NCBI RefSeq assembly: GCF_001017435.1
Contig: NZ_CP011371.1
Location: 3,720,001 to 3,784,000, forward strand
DNA length: 64,000 bases
Source: Caldimonas brevitalea
GTDB taxonomy: Bacteria > Pseudomonadota > Gammaproteobacteria > Burkholderiales > Burkholderiaceae_C
Direction of reading: 5' to 3'
Part shown: piece after piece, positions 31,306 through 41,200 of the stretch
How the letters are laid out: each line of letters starts with the position of its first letter
Position numbering within the stretch: position 1 is the stretch's first letter
Notes under the pieces: model-generated
The model's input: only the letters and a program-made list of their open reading frames with translations
What the model was told of the DNA's origin: nothing
Database searches by the model: none
Made by a program: the position numbers and the translations under genes

Positions 31306-31542
31306 GCCCACCCCTTGTTGTGTCGCCGCATCTGCACGGCAGGGCGCCATTGTGTCGGCTCGATGCCGGGTTGTGCAGTCCATGAATGAGGGCGGCACGC
31401 GAGGCGAGACTGTCGCGCAGACGTTGACCCGCCCTGCTGTAGGCGCCGTCCGACAGCCACGCGGCGCGCGCCGGAAGTGAACTGCGGCCCGCGGCGCACT
31501 AGCATCGCGAGCACGCCCGATCACAAAAAGGAAGAATGACCC
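31306..31542. promoter_or_regulatory. Divergent intergenic region between beta-helix and AI-2E transporter genes
   Basis: About 240 bases with no protein-like frame. It must hold the promoter of the minus-strand beta-helix gene and probably that of the plus-strand small frame and transporter. No motif was matched. Confidence 0.35.
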
Positions 31543-31680
31543 ATGGCGACGCCGCTGCGAGGACGCCCCTGCCCGAGCCGTGCTGACAGACCCTGGGCCG
31601 CGATGCCGCGGCTCCCGGTCCTGGGCAGCGACGCGCAAGACCAGGCCCGCCGCACGGCCGGCCGCGAGATGTGCCCATGA
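31543..31680 (+). CDS. Possible 45-codon leader frame overlapping the AI-2E transporter start
   Basis: ATG at 31543 follows AAGGAAG at 31529-31535 and opens a 45-codon frame. It ends with TGA at 31678-31680, which overlaps the transporter ATG at 31677 as ATGA. The strong ribosome-binding site and stop-start overlap fit a translated leader coupled to the transporter. The residues are Arg/Pro/Ala-rich with no homology I recognise, so it could equally be chance in GC-rich DNA. Confidence 0.3.
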   Translation: MATPLRGRPCPSRADRPWAAMPRLPVLGSDAQDQARRTAGREMCP

Positions 31681-33554
31681 CCCGGCTGCCGCTCGGCACA
31701 CCCGGCAGCTGGGTGAAGGCCTTTTCGCTGCTGGGCAGCGGCGCCATCGTGCTGGGCCTGCTGTATTGGCTCAAGGGCGTGCTGGTGCCGATCGCCCTGG
31801 CCTTGCTGCTCACCTTTCTGATGAGCCCGCCCATCACGATGATGCAGCGGCGTGGTGTGCCGCGCTTCGGCGCGGTGCTGGTGATGCTGGCCGTGGTCGC
31901 GGCCTTGTTGGGTGGCATCGGTTGGACCGTGGCACACCAGGCCACCCGCCTGGTCGACGAGTTCCCCCTCTACGAGCGCAACCTGAATGCCAAGATCGCG
32001 GGGCTCAAGCGCGACGAACGCGGTTTCGTCGCGCGGCTGGAACGTATCGTCGGCCGCGTCTCGCGGCAGCTGCAAAAGGCCGAAGTGCTGCCGGCGGCCG
32101 AGGGCGGACCGGCGCGCACCGTGCGGGTGGTCGAAGACGGCGGCGCCCTCCAGATCACCAAGCTGTGGAACACCTTCGGCCCGGTGATCGAACCGGTGTC
32201 GATGGTGGCGTTTGCCTTCGTGCTGGTGGTGTTCATGCTGCTGCGCCGCGAAGACCTGCGCGACCGGCTGATCACGCTCGCCGGACAGGCGCGGCTGGTG
32301 CCGACCACCAAGATGCTCGATGAAGCGGCCGGGCGCATCAGCCGTTATCTGCTGATGCAGTTCGCGATCAACAGCTGCCACGGCCTGGCTGTCACCGCGG
32401 GTCTGTGGCTGATCGGCGTGCCCTATGCCTTCATGTGGGGCCTGATCGCCGGCGTGTTGCGCTACGTGCCCTACATCGGACCGTGGATCGCCGCCATCTT
32501 CCCGCTGCTGCTCAGCCTCGTGATCAGCAACAGCTGGGTGCCGGCGCTGCAGGTGTTGCTGCTGTTCGCGGTGCTCGAGACGGTCAGCAACATGCTGGTG
32601 GAGCCGGTGCTGTATGGCCGCGGCATCGGCGTGTCGGAAACCGCCACCTTGGTCATGGTGGCGTTCTGGACCTGGCTGTGGGGGCCCATCGGGCTGCTGC
32701 TCGCAACGCCGTTGACCGTGTGCCTGGTGGTGCTGGGCCACTACGTGCCGGCCTTGCGCTTCTTCGACACGCTGCTCGGTGACCGGCCCGCACTGGCCCC
32801 CAGCGCGCGCTTTTATCAGCGGCTGCTGGCCCGCGACCGGCACGAGGCCGGCGAGGTGGCAGCCGAGCATGCTGGCACGGCCGGCCTGCTGGGCGTCTAC
32901 GACGAGCTGATGATGCCGGCGCTGTGCTATGCGCGTCGAGACCTGGAACGCAATGCGCTCGACGAAGCCGACGTCGAGTTTGTCGTCACTGCCGTGGCCG
33001 ACCTCGCGGCCCGGTTGGCCGCCGATCCGCAGGTGGGCGTCGACCCGGCCGCGCCGGTCGCACCCCCCGACCGCGCCGCGCCGGCCGCCGCCATGCCCTT
33101 GCTGGTGGTGCCGGTGCGCGACCCCTGCGCCGCCGCCGCCGCCGGGCTGCTCGAACAGCTGCTCGAACCCGGCGGCTTCTCGCTCGACACCTGCGACCCC
33201 GGCGCACTCGCCTCCGAGGTGGCCGCCGAACTGGAGGCCCGGCCGGCGCCGGTGGTCTGCATCGTCACGGCCAGCGCCTCGGCGCTGGCCTATGCGCAGT
33301 TGCTCTGCAAGCGTCTGCGGACGCATCCGCTGCAGCCGCAACTGGTGGTGGCCTGCTTCGGCCGGCAGGCCGACGTGGCCACTGCACGCACCGCCTTGAC
33401 GAGCGCCGGCGCCGACCGCGTGGCCACCAGCCTGGCCGAAGCCCGCGCCGAACTCGCGGCACTGCGTTCACAACTCGTCAACGCCGCCGTGCCCGGTTGC
33501 GACACCGCCCACGACGACGAGGCACTGGGACAAGAAGCCTTGCGGGGCGCCTGA
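31677..33554 (+). CDS. AI-2E family transporter with a C-terminal soluble extension
   Basis: A 625-residue membrane protein of the AI-2E (PerM/TqsA-like) family. The first 370 residues carry the usual hydrophobic segments and conserved stretches YVPYIGPWIAAIFPLLLS and WGPIGLLLATPLTVCLVVLG. Family members export autoinducer-2, small signals or ions; the substrate here is unknown. After the membrane part comes a soluble region of about 250 residues, with a segment PALAPSARFYQRLLARD and an alpha/beta domain (MPLLVVPVRDPCAAAA and later) that looks like a flavodoxin or B12-binding-type fold. Start candidates are GTG 31671 and ATG 31677; the latter is chosen for the ATGA overlap with the small upstream frame. 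Confidence 0.85.
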   Translation: MTRLPLGTPGSWVKAFSLLGSGAIVLGLLYWLKGVLVPIALALLLTFLMSPPITMMQRRGVPRFGAVLVMLAVVAALLGGIGWTVAHQATRLVDEFPLYERNLNAKIAGLKRDERGFVARLERIVGRVSRQLQKAEVLPAAEGGPARTVRVVEDGGALQITKLWNTFGPVIEPVSMVAFAFVLVVFMLLRREDLRDRLITLAGQARLVPTTKMLDEAAGRISRYLLMQFAINSCHGLAVTAGLWLIGVPYAFMWGLIAGVLRYVPYIGPWIAAIFPLLLSLVISNSWVPALQVLLLFAVLETVSNMLVEPVLYGRGIGVSETATLVMVAFWTWLWGPIGLLLATPLTVCLVVLGHYVPALRFFDTLLGDRPALAPSARFYQRLLARDRHEAGEVAAEHAGTAGLLGVYDELMMPALCYARRDLERNALDEADVEFVVTAVADLAARLAADPQVGVDPAAPVAPPDRAAPAAAMPLLVVPVRDPCAAAAAGLLEQLLEPGGFSLDTCDPGALASEVAAELEARPAPVVCIVTASASALAYAQLLCKRLRTHPLQPQLVVACFGRQADVATARTALTSAGADRVATSLAEARAELAALRSQLVNAAVPGCDTAHDDEALGQEALRGA

Positions 33555-33836
33555 CCTACCGTCAACGGCCTAAAAGCCGAGGCGTGATCTAGGTCTTCAT
33601 TTGTATCTGCATTCAGTTGGTGCCCGTCGGGCCCCAGGCCTGATGCGGCGGCCGCAGTACGTCGTGGCACCCACCCGCGCGCTGCCTTTACGGCCGGCGG
33701 CCCCTCCCCTATCCTCGCTTGCCGCTCCGGGCCCCCGGGTCGCAGGCCGGCAGGCGGCGTTCGTGTTTGCACATCTCGACATCGAGCCACGGCAGCCGGC
33801 GCAGGGGCGTCTGCCTGCCCACAAGGAGGCCACAGC

Positions 33837-36734
33837 GTGAGACAAGCTGCACCCAGCTGCCTTTTCAACCAGGCGCTGCCCACCGTAACCCTGCTCTTTA
33901 TTGCGCTGCCCGCCGCAGCGCAAGTCAGCAGCGCCATCGTGCGAGGCACGGTGGCACAAGCGTCGGGCCCGGTGGCGGGCGCGACGATCACGGCGCGCAA
34001 CACCGCGACCGGCCAGACCCTGCGCACCACCAGCCGCAGCGATGGGGGCTATGTGCTGACCGGGCTGCCCCCCGGCACCTACCGCATCGAGGTCCAGGCA
34101 GCGGGGCTTCCGGCCAGCACGCGGGAGGTGACATTGCGGGTCGGGCAGACGCTGGCACTCGACCTGGCGCCGGGGACCCCCACCGTGGCGCTGCAGACCG
34201 TGACCGTCACCGGCACACGCGGCGTCGAGAGCAAGAGCAGCGAGGTCGGCGCCTATGTCAGCCCGCGGCAGATGGAGCGGCTGCCGCAGGTGACCCGCAA
34301 CTTCCTGGCCTTTGCCGACCTGGCGCCCGGCGTCAGCTTCGCGACCGAGGCCGACGGCAGCACGCGGCTGCAAGGTGGTGCCCAGAACATCAACGGCGTC
34401 AATGTGTTCATCGACGGCGTCAGCCAGAAGAACTACGTCACGCGGGGCGGCATCAGCGGGCAGGACTCGAGCCGCGGCAACCCGTTTCCGCAGTCGGCCA
34501 TCAGCGAGTACAAGGTGCTGACGCAGAACTACAAGGCCGAGTTCGACGAGGTGACCAGTGCGGCCATCACCGCGGTCACCAAGTCGGGCACCAACGAGCT
34601 GCAGGGCGACGTCTTCTTCGACCACACCCGCGGCAGCTGGCGTGCGTCGACACCCGCCGAAGCCAAGGCCGGCGAGAAGGTCGACAGCCGCCAGAACCAG
34701 TACGGCGCCTCGCTGGGCGGCCCGATCGTGAAGGACCGGCTGCACTACTTCATCGCCTACGAAGGCAAGGACAATCGCGACCCGCAAACAGTGGTGCCCG
34801 GCGCCGGGCGCAGCGCCGAGGACATCCCGGCCGCCTACCGCCACCTGCTCGGCCCGGTCAGCGTGCCGTTCAAGGAAGACCTGCTGTTCCTCAAGCTCGA
34901 TGCAGCACTGAACGACGCACAGCAACTCGAGTTCACGCTCAAGTACCGCGATGAACGCGAGACCACCAACCTGAAAGACCAGAGCACCGAGCCGTGGTCG
35001 ACGCAGAAGGACAACGACGAGACGCGCATCGCGCTCAAGCACCAGTACAACGCCGACACCTGGGTCAACGAGGCGCGCATCACGTACGAGCGCACCGACT
35101 GGAACCCGCGGCCGACGACGCTGGGGCCGGGTCTGCGCTTCACCACCGGGCTGACCGATGCGGAGAAGGAGGTGCTCAACGTCGGCGGCGGCCAGGACTA
35201 CCAGCGCAAAGCCCAGAAGGGCTATGCCGTGCAGGACGACTTCACCTTCACCGACCTGCAATGGCGCGGGCGGCACGTCGTGAAGATGGGCGTGAAGGTC
35301 AAGAGTGTCGAGGTCGACGCGGTCGAACGACTGCCCTACAACCCGCAGTACTACATCGACATCACGAGTGGCAACCCCGACCCCTACAAGCTGCGCGTGG
35401 GCACGGCGCTCGAGGGCGTGGGGGACGGCAGCGCACACTCGCGCAACACCCAGATCGGCCTGTATGTACAGGACGACTGGGAGGTCAACCGGCACCTGAC
35501 GCTCAACCTCGGGCTGCGCTACGACTATGAGCGCAGCCCGGCCTACCTCGACCACGAGACGCCGTCCGACGTGATCGCGGCGCTGAACGAGCAGGACCCG
35601 AACGCGCCTGCGGGCCAGACCTACGCCCAAACGCTGACCAACGGCGGCATCGACATCAACGACTACATCAGCACCGGCCGCAACCGCAAAGCCTTTGCCA
35701 AAGCCTGGCAGCCGCGGCTCGGCTTCGCCTACGACCTCAAGGCCGACCAGCACAGCGTGGTCTACGGCGGCTATGGCCGCTCCTACGACCGCAACATCTT
35801 CGACTGGCTGCAGCTGGAGCACACCAAGGGCACCTTCCCGACGCGCGAGTTTCTGTTTCCCGACGGCACCTGGAAGCCGGAGTACTACACGCCCGAAGGC
35901 CTGGTCGGCCTGCTCGGCCCGGCCAGCAACACCCAGGGTCGCGAGGTCGTGCTGATCAACAACAAGCTCAAGCTGCCGTTCTCCGACCAGTTCAGCCTGG
36001 GGCTGCGGCAGGTGGTCGGCAACTGGAACACCGACGTCGGCCTGTCGCACGTGCGCAGCAAGAACGGCTTCGCCTTCCTGCTCGGCAACCGGCGCCCGGA
36101 CGGCAGCTTCTTCGCGCCGGGCACCACATGGGGCCCGCCGTTCGGCAACGGGGTGCCCGGCTATGGCTCGTTGATCCTCGGCACCTCCGGTCTGGAGACT
36201 CGCACCAACTCCTTGTTCCTGCAGGCGCAAAAGCCGTACACGCCCACCAGCGGCTGGGGCGTCACGCTGGCCTACACCTATGCCAACGCGAAAGAAAACC
36301 GGCAGTTCGGCGAGCACTACTCGCTCGACTACCCGAGCCTGGCGGATTACGGCTGGAAGCAATCGTCGGCCGTGCCCAAGCACCGGCTGGTGGTGGCGGC
36401 CCTGCAGGACCTGCCCTGGGGGCTGGAGGGGTCGCTGCGGCTCAGCTATGCGTCGGGCCGGCCGCAGTACTACACCGACTGCACCGCGGGGGCCAACCAG
36501 TGTTCGATCGAACAGTTCAAGCGCGGCAGCCAGCGGCAGGTGGATGTCGCGCTGGGCAAGGCGTTCAGGGTGGGTGCGGGCGCGCGGGTGCGGGTGCGGG
36601 CGGACGTGCTGAACCTGTTCAATCGTCGCAACTACAAGGACTACAAGACCGACGGCGCGGAGTTCGGCAGCCCCACCGGCACACTGGAAGGGCCGCCACG
36701 CACCGTCAAGCTGTCGCTCGGCGCGAGCTGGTGA
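33837..36734 (+). CDS. TonB-dependent receptor, Oar-like, with carboxypeptidase regulatory-like domain
   Basis: A 965-residue outer-membrane receptor. It has a signal peptide (to about AAAQ, residue 28), then a CarboxypepD_reg-like beta-sandwich (about 31-105; GGYVLTGLPPGTYRIEVQ), a plug domain (about 110-230; LQGGAQNINGVNVFIDGVSQ) and a long beta-barrel ending in an aromatic residue (SLGASW). This order matches Oar/OmpA-related TonB-dependent receptors, linked in other bacteria to protein secretion, adhesion and outer-membrane vesicles as well as nutrient uptake. The start is GTG at 33837, supported by AAGGAGG 7 nt upstream and by the signal peptide. No TonB/ExbBD genes are nearby. The 282 bases upstream hold no other gene that I can see. 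Confidence 0.88.
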   Translation: MRQAAPSCLFNQALPTVTLLFIALPAAAQVSSAIVRGTVAQASGPVAGATITARNTATGQTLRTTSRSDGGYVLTGLPPGTYRIEVQAAGLPASTREVTLRVGQTLALDLAPGTPTVALQTVTVTGTRGVESKSSEVGAYVSPRQMERLPQVTRNFLAFADLAPGVSFATEADGSTRLQGGAQNINGVNVFIDGVSQKNYVTRGGISGQDSSRGNPFPQSAISEYKVLTQNYKAEFDEVTSAAITAVTKSGTNELQGDVFFDHTRGSWRASTPAEAKAGEKVDSRQNQYGASLGGPIVKDRLHYFIAYEGKDNRDPQTVVPGAGRSAEDIPAAYRHLLGPVSVPFKEDLLFLKLDAALNDAQQLEFTLKYRDERETTNLKDQSTEPWSTQKDNDETRIALKHQYNADTWVNEARITYERTDWNPRPTTLGPGLRFTTGLTDAEKEVLNVGGGQDYQRKAQKGYAVQDDFTFTDLQWRGRHVVKMGVKVKSVEVDAVERLPYNPQYYIDITSGNPDPYKLRVGTALEGVGDGSAHSRNTQIGLYVQDDWEVNRHLTLNLGLRYDYERSPAYLDHETPSDVIAALNEQDPNAPAGQTYAQTLTNGGIDINDYISTGRNRKAFAKAWQPRLGFAYDLKADQHSVVYGGYGRSYDRNIFDWLQLEHTKGTFPTREFLFPDGTWKPEYYTPEGLVGLLGPASNTQGREVVLINNKLKLPFSDQFSLGLRQVVGNWNTDVGLSHVRSKNGFAFLLGNRRPDGSFFAPGTTWGPPFGNGVPGYGSLILGTSGLETRTNSLFLQAQKPYTPTSGWGVTLAYTYANAKENRQFGEHYSLDYPSLADYGWKQSSAVPKHRLVVAALQDLPWGLEGSLRLSYASGRPQYYTDCTAGANQCSIEQFKRGSQRQVDVALGKAFRVGAGARVRVRADVLNLFNRRNYKDYKTDGAEFGSPTGTLEGPPRTVKLSLGASW

Positions 36735-36739
36735 GGCGG

Positions 36740-36767
36740 GCCGGCGCCGCTTGCCAGGCGCGCCGGC
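36740..36767. terminator. Bidirectional hairpin between convergent receptor and efflux genes
   Basis: An 8-bp stem (36740-36747 with 36760-36767; GCCGGCGC / GCGCCGGC) with a 12-nt loop lies 5 nt after the receptor stop and 16 nt beyond the minus-strand stop at 36784. Confidence 0.45.
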
Positions 36768-36783
36768 TCCTCCCAGTTGCGGG

Positions 36784-38274
36784 TCAGGAAGGCTGTTCGC
36801 CCTGCGGCGGCCGATGGGCCGCTTGCGGCGCCGCGGGAGGCGTGGCGTCCCACCCGCCCCCCAAGGCCCGGATCAGCCCGACCGTCGACTGCTGCTGCGC
36901 CGACCGCACCAGCACGGCCTGGCGTCGGTTGCGCAGCTCGCTGCGCTGCGCGTCCAGCAGCTCCAGCTGGCTGACCAGCCCGTTGCGATAGCGCGAGCCC
37001 GACAAGCCGGTTGCCCGTGTGGCCGCTTCCACCGCGCGCTGTTGCGCCTCGAACTGCTGCGCCAGCAAACGCAGGCCGGCCAGTTGGTCCTCGACCTCGC
37101 GGAACGCCACCAGCACCTGCTGCCGGTAGACGGCCAGCGCCGCGTCGAGTTCGGCCTCGGCCCGCCGCACGCCGGCGTCGCGCCGGCCGCCGTCGAAGAT
37201 CGGCAACGACAGCAAGGCGCCCACACCCCAGGCTCGCGCCGACCACTGGAACAGGTCGGACAGCTCGCTCGACGCATAACCGCCACTGGCGGTCAGCGTC
37301 AGGTCGGGGAACCAAGCCGCCTTGGCGATGCCCACCCGCTCTTGCGCCGCCATCAGCGTACGCAAGGCGGCGGCCACGTCGGGGCGCCGGGCCAGCACGG
37401 TCGACGGCACACCGGCCGGCACCGGCGGCGGCGGCGCATCCGATGCAGCACCACGGTCGGAGACATCGGCCAGCGTGAACGACGATGCCGGCTCGCCGAC
37501 CAGCGTCGCCAGGGCGTGCTCCAGTTCGGCACGGCGGCGGTCGAGCGCGATGGCTTCGGCCTCGGTCGACGCGACCTCGGTCTTGGCCCGCGCGACGTCG
37601 AGCTCGGCCACGTCGCCCGCGTCGTGGCGGCGCTCGGTGAGTCGCTGCGTGTCGCGCAACGCCTGCAAGGTGTCGCGTACCAACCGGCGTTCGGTGTCCA
37701 GCGCCCGCAAGCCCAGGTAGGTGCCGACCACGTCGGCCTGCACCACCAGCCGCGTGCTCTGCAGCAAGGCCTCGCGTGCCTGCACGTCGAGCCCCGCCGC
37801 GCGGCTCGCACCGGCCAGCCGGCCGAACAGGTCCAGCTCGTAGCTGGCGCCAGCGCCGGCCGTGAGGCTGGTGACGGGCCGCCCGCCCTGCCCTGCATCG
37901 GTCTGCCGGCTCGCGCCGGCTTCCAGGCCCAGTTGGAGCGCGCGGTCGGCCTCGGTGTTCTTCAGCAGCGCGCGGGCCTGTGCGAGCCGGGCGGCGGCGA
38001 GCTGCAAGTCGGTGTTGCGCTCACCGGCGCGCCGGGCCAGGTCGTCGAGCACCGGGTCGGCGAACACCTGCCACCAGTCGCCCCGAGCCTGCGTGTCGGC
38101 GGGCGGGGCGACGGTCCAGCGTGCGGTTTCGGCTTCCTTGAAGGTGGCCGGCATCGGCAGGTCGAGCGGCGGCTGCTCGGCAGGTTGTGTGGCACATCCG
38201 GCCAAGGCCAGCGCCAGCACCAGTGCGGGCACTCGCCAGGCGGGCCGGGTGGTCTGTTGTGTGGGCATACTCAT
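36784..38274 (-). CDS. RND efflux outer-membrane lipoprotein (OprM/NodT family)
   Basis: A 496-residue TolC-like outer-membrane factor. The signal peptide ends in the lipobox ALAGC with Cys27. Two repeats of the outer membrane efflux domain follow, with typical YELDLFGRLAGASRAA, LARRPDVAAALRTLMAAQ and LPIFDGGRRDAGVRRAEAEL segments. It forms the channel through which the adjacent RND pump expels substrates. The start at 38274 is chosen because AAGGAG lies 7 nt upstream. An earlier ATG at 38307 overlaps the stop of the pump gene (ATGACTGA) but has no ribosome-binding site. It is the last gene of the three-gene efflux operon. Confidence 0.92.
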   Translation of the reverse strand: MSMPTQQTTRPAWRVPALVLALALAGCATQPAEQPPLDLPMPATFKEAETARWTVAPPADTQARGDWWQVFADPVLDDLARRAGERNTDLQLAAARLAQARALLKNTEADRALQLGLEAGASRQTDAGQGGRPVTSLTAGAGASYELDLFGRLAGASRAAGLDVQAREALLQSTRLVVQADVVGTYLGLRALDTERRLVRDTLQALRDTQRLTERRHDAGDVAELDVARAKTEVASTEAEAIALDRRRAELEHALATLVGEPASSFTLADVSDRGAASDAPPPPVPAGVPSTVLARRPDVAAALRTLMAAQERVGIAKAAWFPDLTLTASGGYASSELSDLFQWSARAWGVGALLSLPIFDGGRRDAGVRRAEAELDAALAVYRQQVLVAFREVEDQLAGLRLLAQQFEAQQRAVEAATRATGLSGSRYRNGLVSQLELLDAQRSELRNRRQAVLVRSAQQQSTVGLIRALGGGWDATPPAAPQAAHRPPQGEQPS

Positions 38275-38299
38275 CACGCGACTCCTTGCGACGTGGCGG

Positions 38300-41200
38300 T
38301 CAGTCATGGGTGTGGTGCGGTGCGGCCGGCAGCGGGCGTACCGCCGCCCCACCCCCACCGCCGCCGGTCGTCGGCGCATCGATCTCATCGGCGTGCGGCA
38401 CCTGGCCGTGCAGCTTGAGCGGCCGGTTGCCGGTGAGCCGGCGCAGCAGCACATAGAACACCGGCGTCAAGAACAGCCCGAACAGCGTCACACCCAGCAT
38501 GCCGGCGAACACCGCCACGCCCATGGCCTGGCGCATCTCGGCGCCGGCGCCGGTCGACAGCACCAGCGGCAGCACCCCCATCACGAAGGCCAGCGAGGTC
38601 ATCAGGATGGGCCGCAGCCGCAGCCGGCTGGCTTCGATCGCGGCGGCGGTCGGCGTGCGGCCGGCCAGTTCCAGCTCACGGGCGAACTCGACGATCAAGA
38701 TCGCGTTCTTGGCCGACAGGCCCACCAGCACGATCAGCCCGATCTGGGTGAACACGTTGTTGTCGCCGTTCGACAGCCACACGCCGGTCATCGCCGCCAG
38801 CAAGCCCATCGGCACGATCAGGATGATGGACAGCGGCAGGCTCAGGCTTTCGTATTGCGCCGCCAGCACCAGGAACACCAGCAGCACCGCGAGCGGGAAC
38901 ACCCACAGCGCCGAGTTGCCGGCCAGGATCTCCTGGTAGGTCAGCTCGGTCCATTCATAGCTGACGCCCTTGGGTAGCGTCTCTTGCGCGATACGCTCGA
39001 CGGCCTCGCGTGCCTGGCCGGACGAGTACCCCGGCGCCGCGCCGCCGTTGACATCGGCGGACAGAAAACCGTTGTAGCGCATCGCCCGCTCGGGACCGAA
39101 GCTCGGCTGCAGGCGCAGCAGCGCGGACAGCGGGACCATCTCGCCGGTGCGCGAGCGCACCTTCAAGTGACCGACGTCTTCGGCGCGCGCCCGGAAGGCC
39201 GCATCGGCTTGCACACGGACCGAATAGGTGCGACCGAACTTGTTGAAGTCGTTCACGTACAGCGAGCCGAGGTAGATCTGCATCGTGTCGAACACGTCGG
39301 TCACGGCGACGCCCAACTGCCGCGCCTTGGTGCGGTCGATGTCAGCATACAGCTGCGGCACGTTGACCTGGAAGCTCGAGAACATGCCCGCCAGCTCCGG
39401 GGCCTGATAGGCCTTGCCCATGAAGGCCTGCAAGGCCTCGCTGAGCGCGCCGTAGCCGAGCGCGGCCTTGTCTTCGATCTGCAGCTTGAAGCCGCCGATG
39501 GTGCCCAGGCCCTGCACCGGGGGCGGCGGGAACATCGCGATGAAGGCGTCTTCGATGGCCCCGAACTTCTGGTTCAGCTGGCCCGCGATGGCGCCGCCGC
39601 TGAGCGACTCGTCGCGGCGTTCGTTGAAAGGCTTGAGCGTGACGAACACGATGCCGGCGTTGGAGCTGTTGGTAAAACCGTTGATCGACAGGCCCGGGAA
39701 GGCGATCGCGCTCTCGACGCCCGGCTGCTTCAGCGCGATCTCGCCCATGCGGCGGATCACCTCTTCGGTGCGGTCCAGCGTCGCGCCGTCGGGCAGTTGC
39801 GCGAAGCCGACCAGGTATTGCTTGTCCTGGCCCGGCACGAAACCACCGGGCACCGCGCGGAACAACACGAAGGTCACGCCCACCAGCGCCAGGTAGACGC
39901 CGAACACCAGCGCGCGCCGTGCGATGGCCCGCTTGACGCCGCCGCTGTAGGCCTCGGCCCCGCGCCCGAAGGCCCGGTTGAAGCCGCGGAACAGCCAGCC
40001 GAACCAGCGGTCCATCCACACCGTGAGCCGGTCTTTCGGCGCGTCGTGCGACTTCAGCAGCAGCGCCGCGAGCGCCGGTGACAACGTCAGCGAGTTGATG
40101 GCCGAGATCACGGTGGAGATGGCGATCGTCAGCGCGAACTGCTTGTAGAACTGCCCGGTCAAACCACTGATGAAGGCCAGCGGCACGAACACCGCGATCA
40201 GCACCAGTGCGATCGCGATGATGGGCCCCGACACTTCGCGCATCGCGCGGTAGGTGGCCTCGCGCGGGCTCAGCCCGGCTTCGATGTTGCGCTCGACGTT
40301 CTCGACCACCACGATCGCGTCGTCGACCACGATGCCGATCGCCAGCACCAACCCGAACAGGCTCAGCGCGTTGATCGAGAAGCCGAACAGATGCATCACC
40401 GCGAAGGTGCCCACGATGGACACCGGCACCGCCAGCAGCGGGATGATGGAGGCGCGCCAGGTCTGCAGGAACAAGATCACCACCAGCACCACCAGCGCCA
40501 CCGCTTCGAGCAGCGTGTGCACCACCGCGTCGATCGAGGCGCGCACGAACTGCGTCGGGTCATAGACGATCTGGTAGTCCACGCCCTCGGGCATGTCCTG
40601 CTTCAGCTCGGCCATGATGGCGCGCACGTCGTCCGAGATCTGGATCGCGTTGCTGCCCGGCGCCTGGAAGATCGGCAGGGCCACGGCGGGCTTGTTGTCG
40701 AGCAGCGAGCGCAAGGCGTATTCGGAGGCGCCCAGTTCGATGCGCGCCACGTCGCGCAACCGCGTGACGCCACCGTCCTCGCTGCTGCCGACGATGATGT
40801 CGCCGAACTCTTCTTCGCTCTGCAGCCGCCCCTGCGCGTTGATCGACAGCTGCAGATCGACGCCCGGCAGGCTGGGTGAGGCGCCGACGATACCGGCGGC
40901 GGCCTGCACGTTCTGCTCGCGGATGGCCTGCACCACGTCGCTGGCCGACAAGCGGCGCTCGGCGACCTTCTGCGGGTCGAGCCAGACGCGCATCGAATAG
41001 TCGCCCGCGCCGAAGGCCTGCACCTGCCCCACGCCTTCGACACGCGCCAGACGGTCCTTGACGTTCAGCAGCGCATAGTTGCGCAGATACGTCATGTCGT
41101 AGCGCTCGTTGGGCGACAGCAAATGCACCACCATGGTCAGGTCGGGCGCACTCTTGACGGTGGTCACGCCCAGGCGCCGCACCTCTTCGGGCAAGCGTGG

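Noticed and set aside
38275..38307. Earlier start for the outer-membrane efflux protein at 38307
   Set aside because: It overlaps the pump stop as ATGACTGA, but there is no ribosome-binding site. A strong AAGGAG precedes 38274, and the lipoprotein signal fits the later start.
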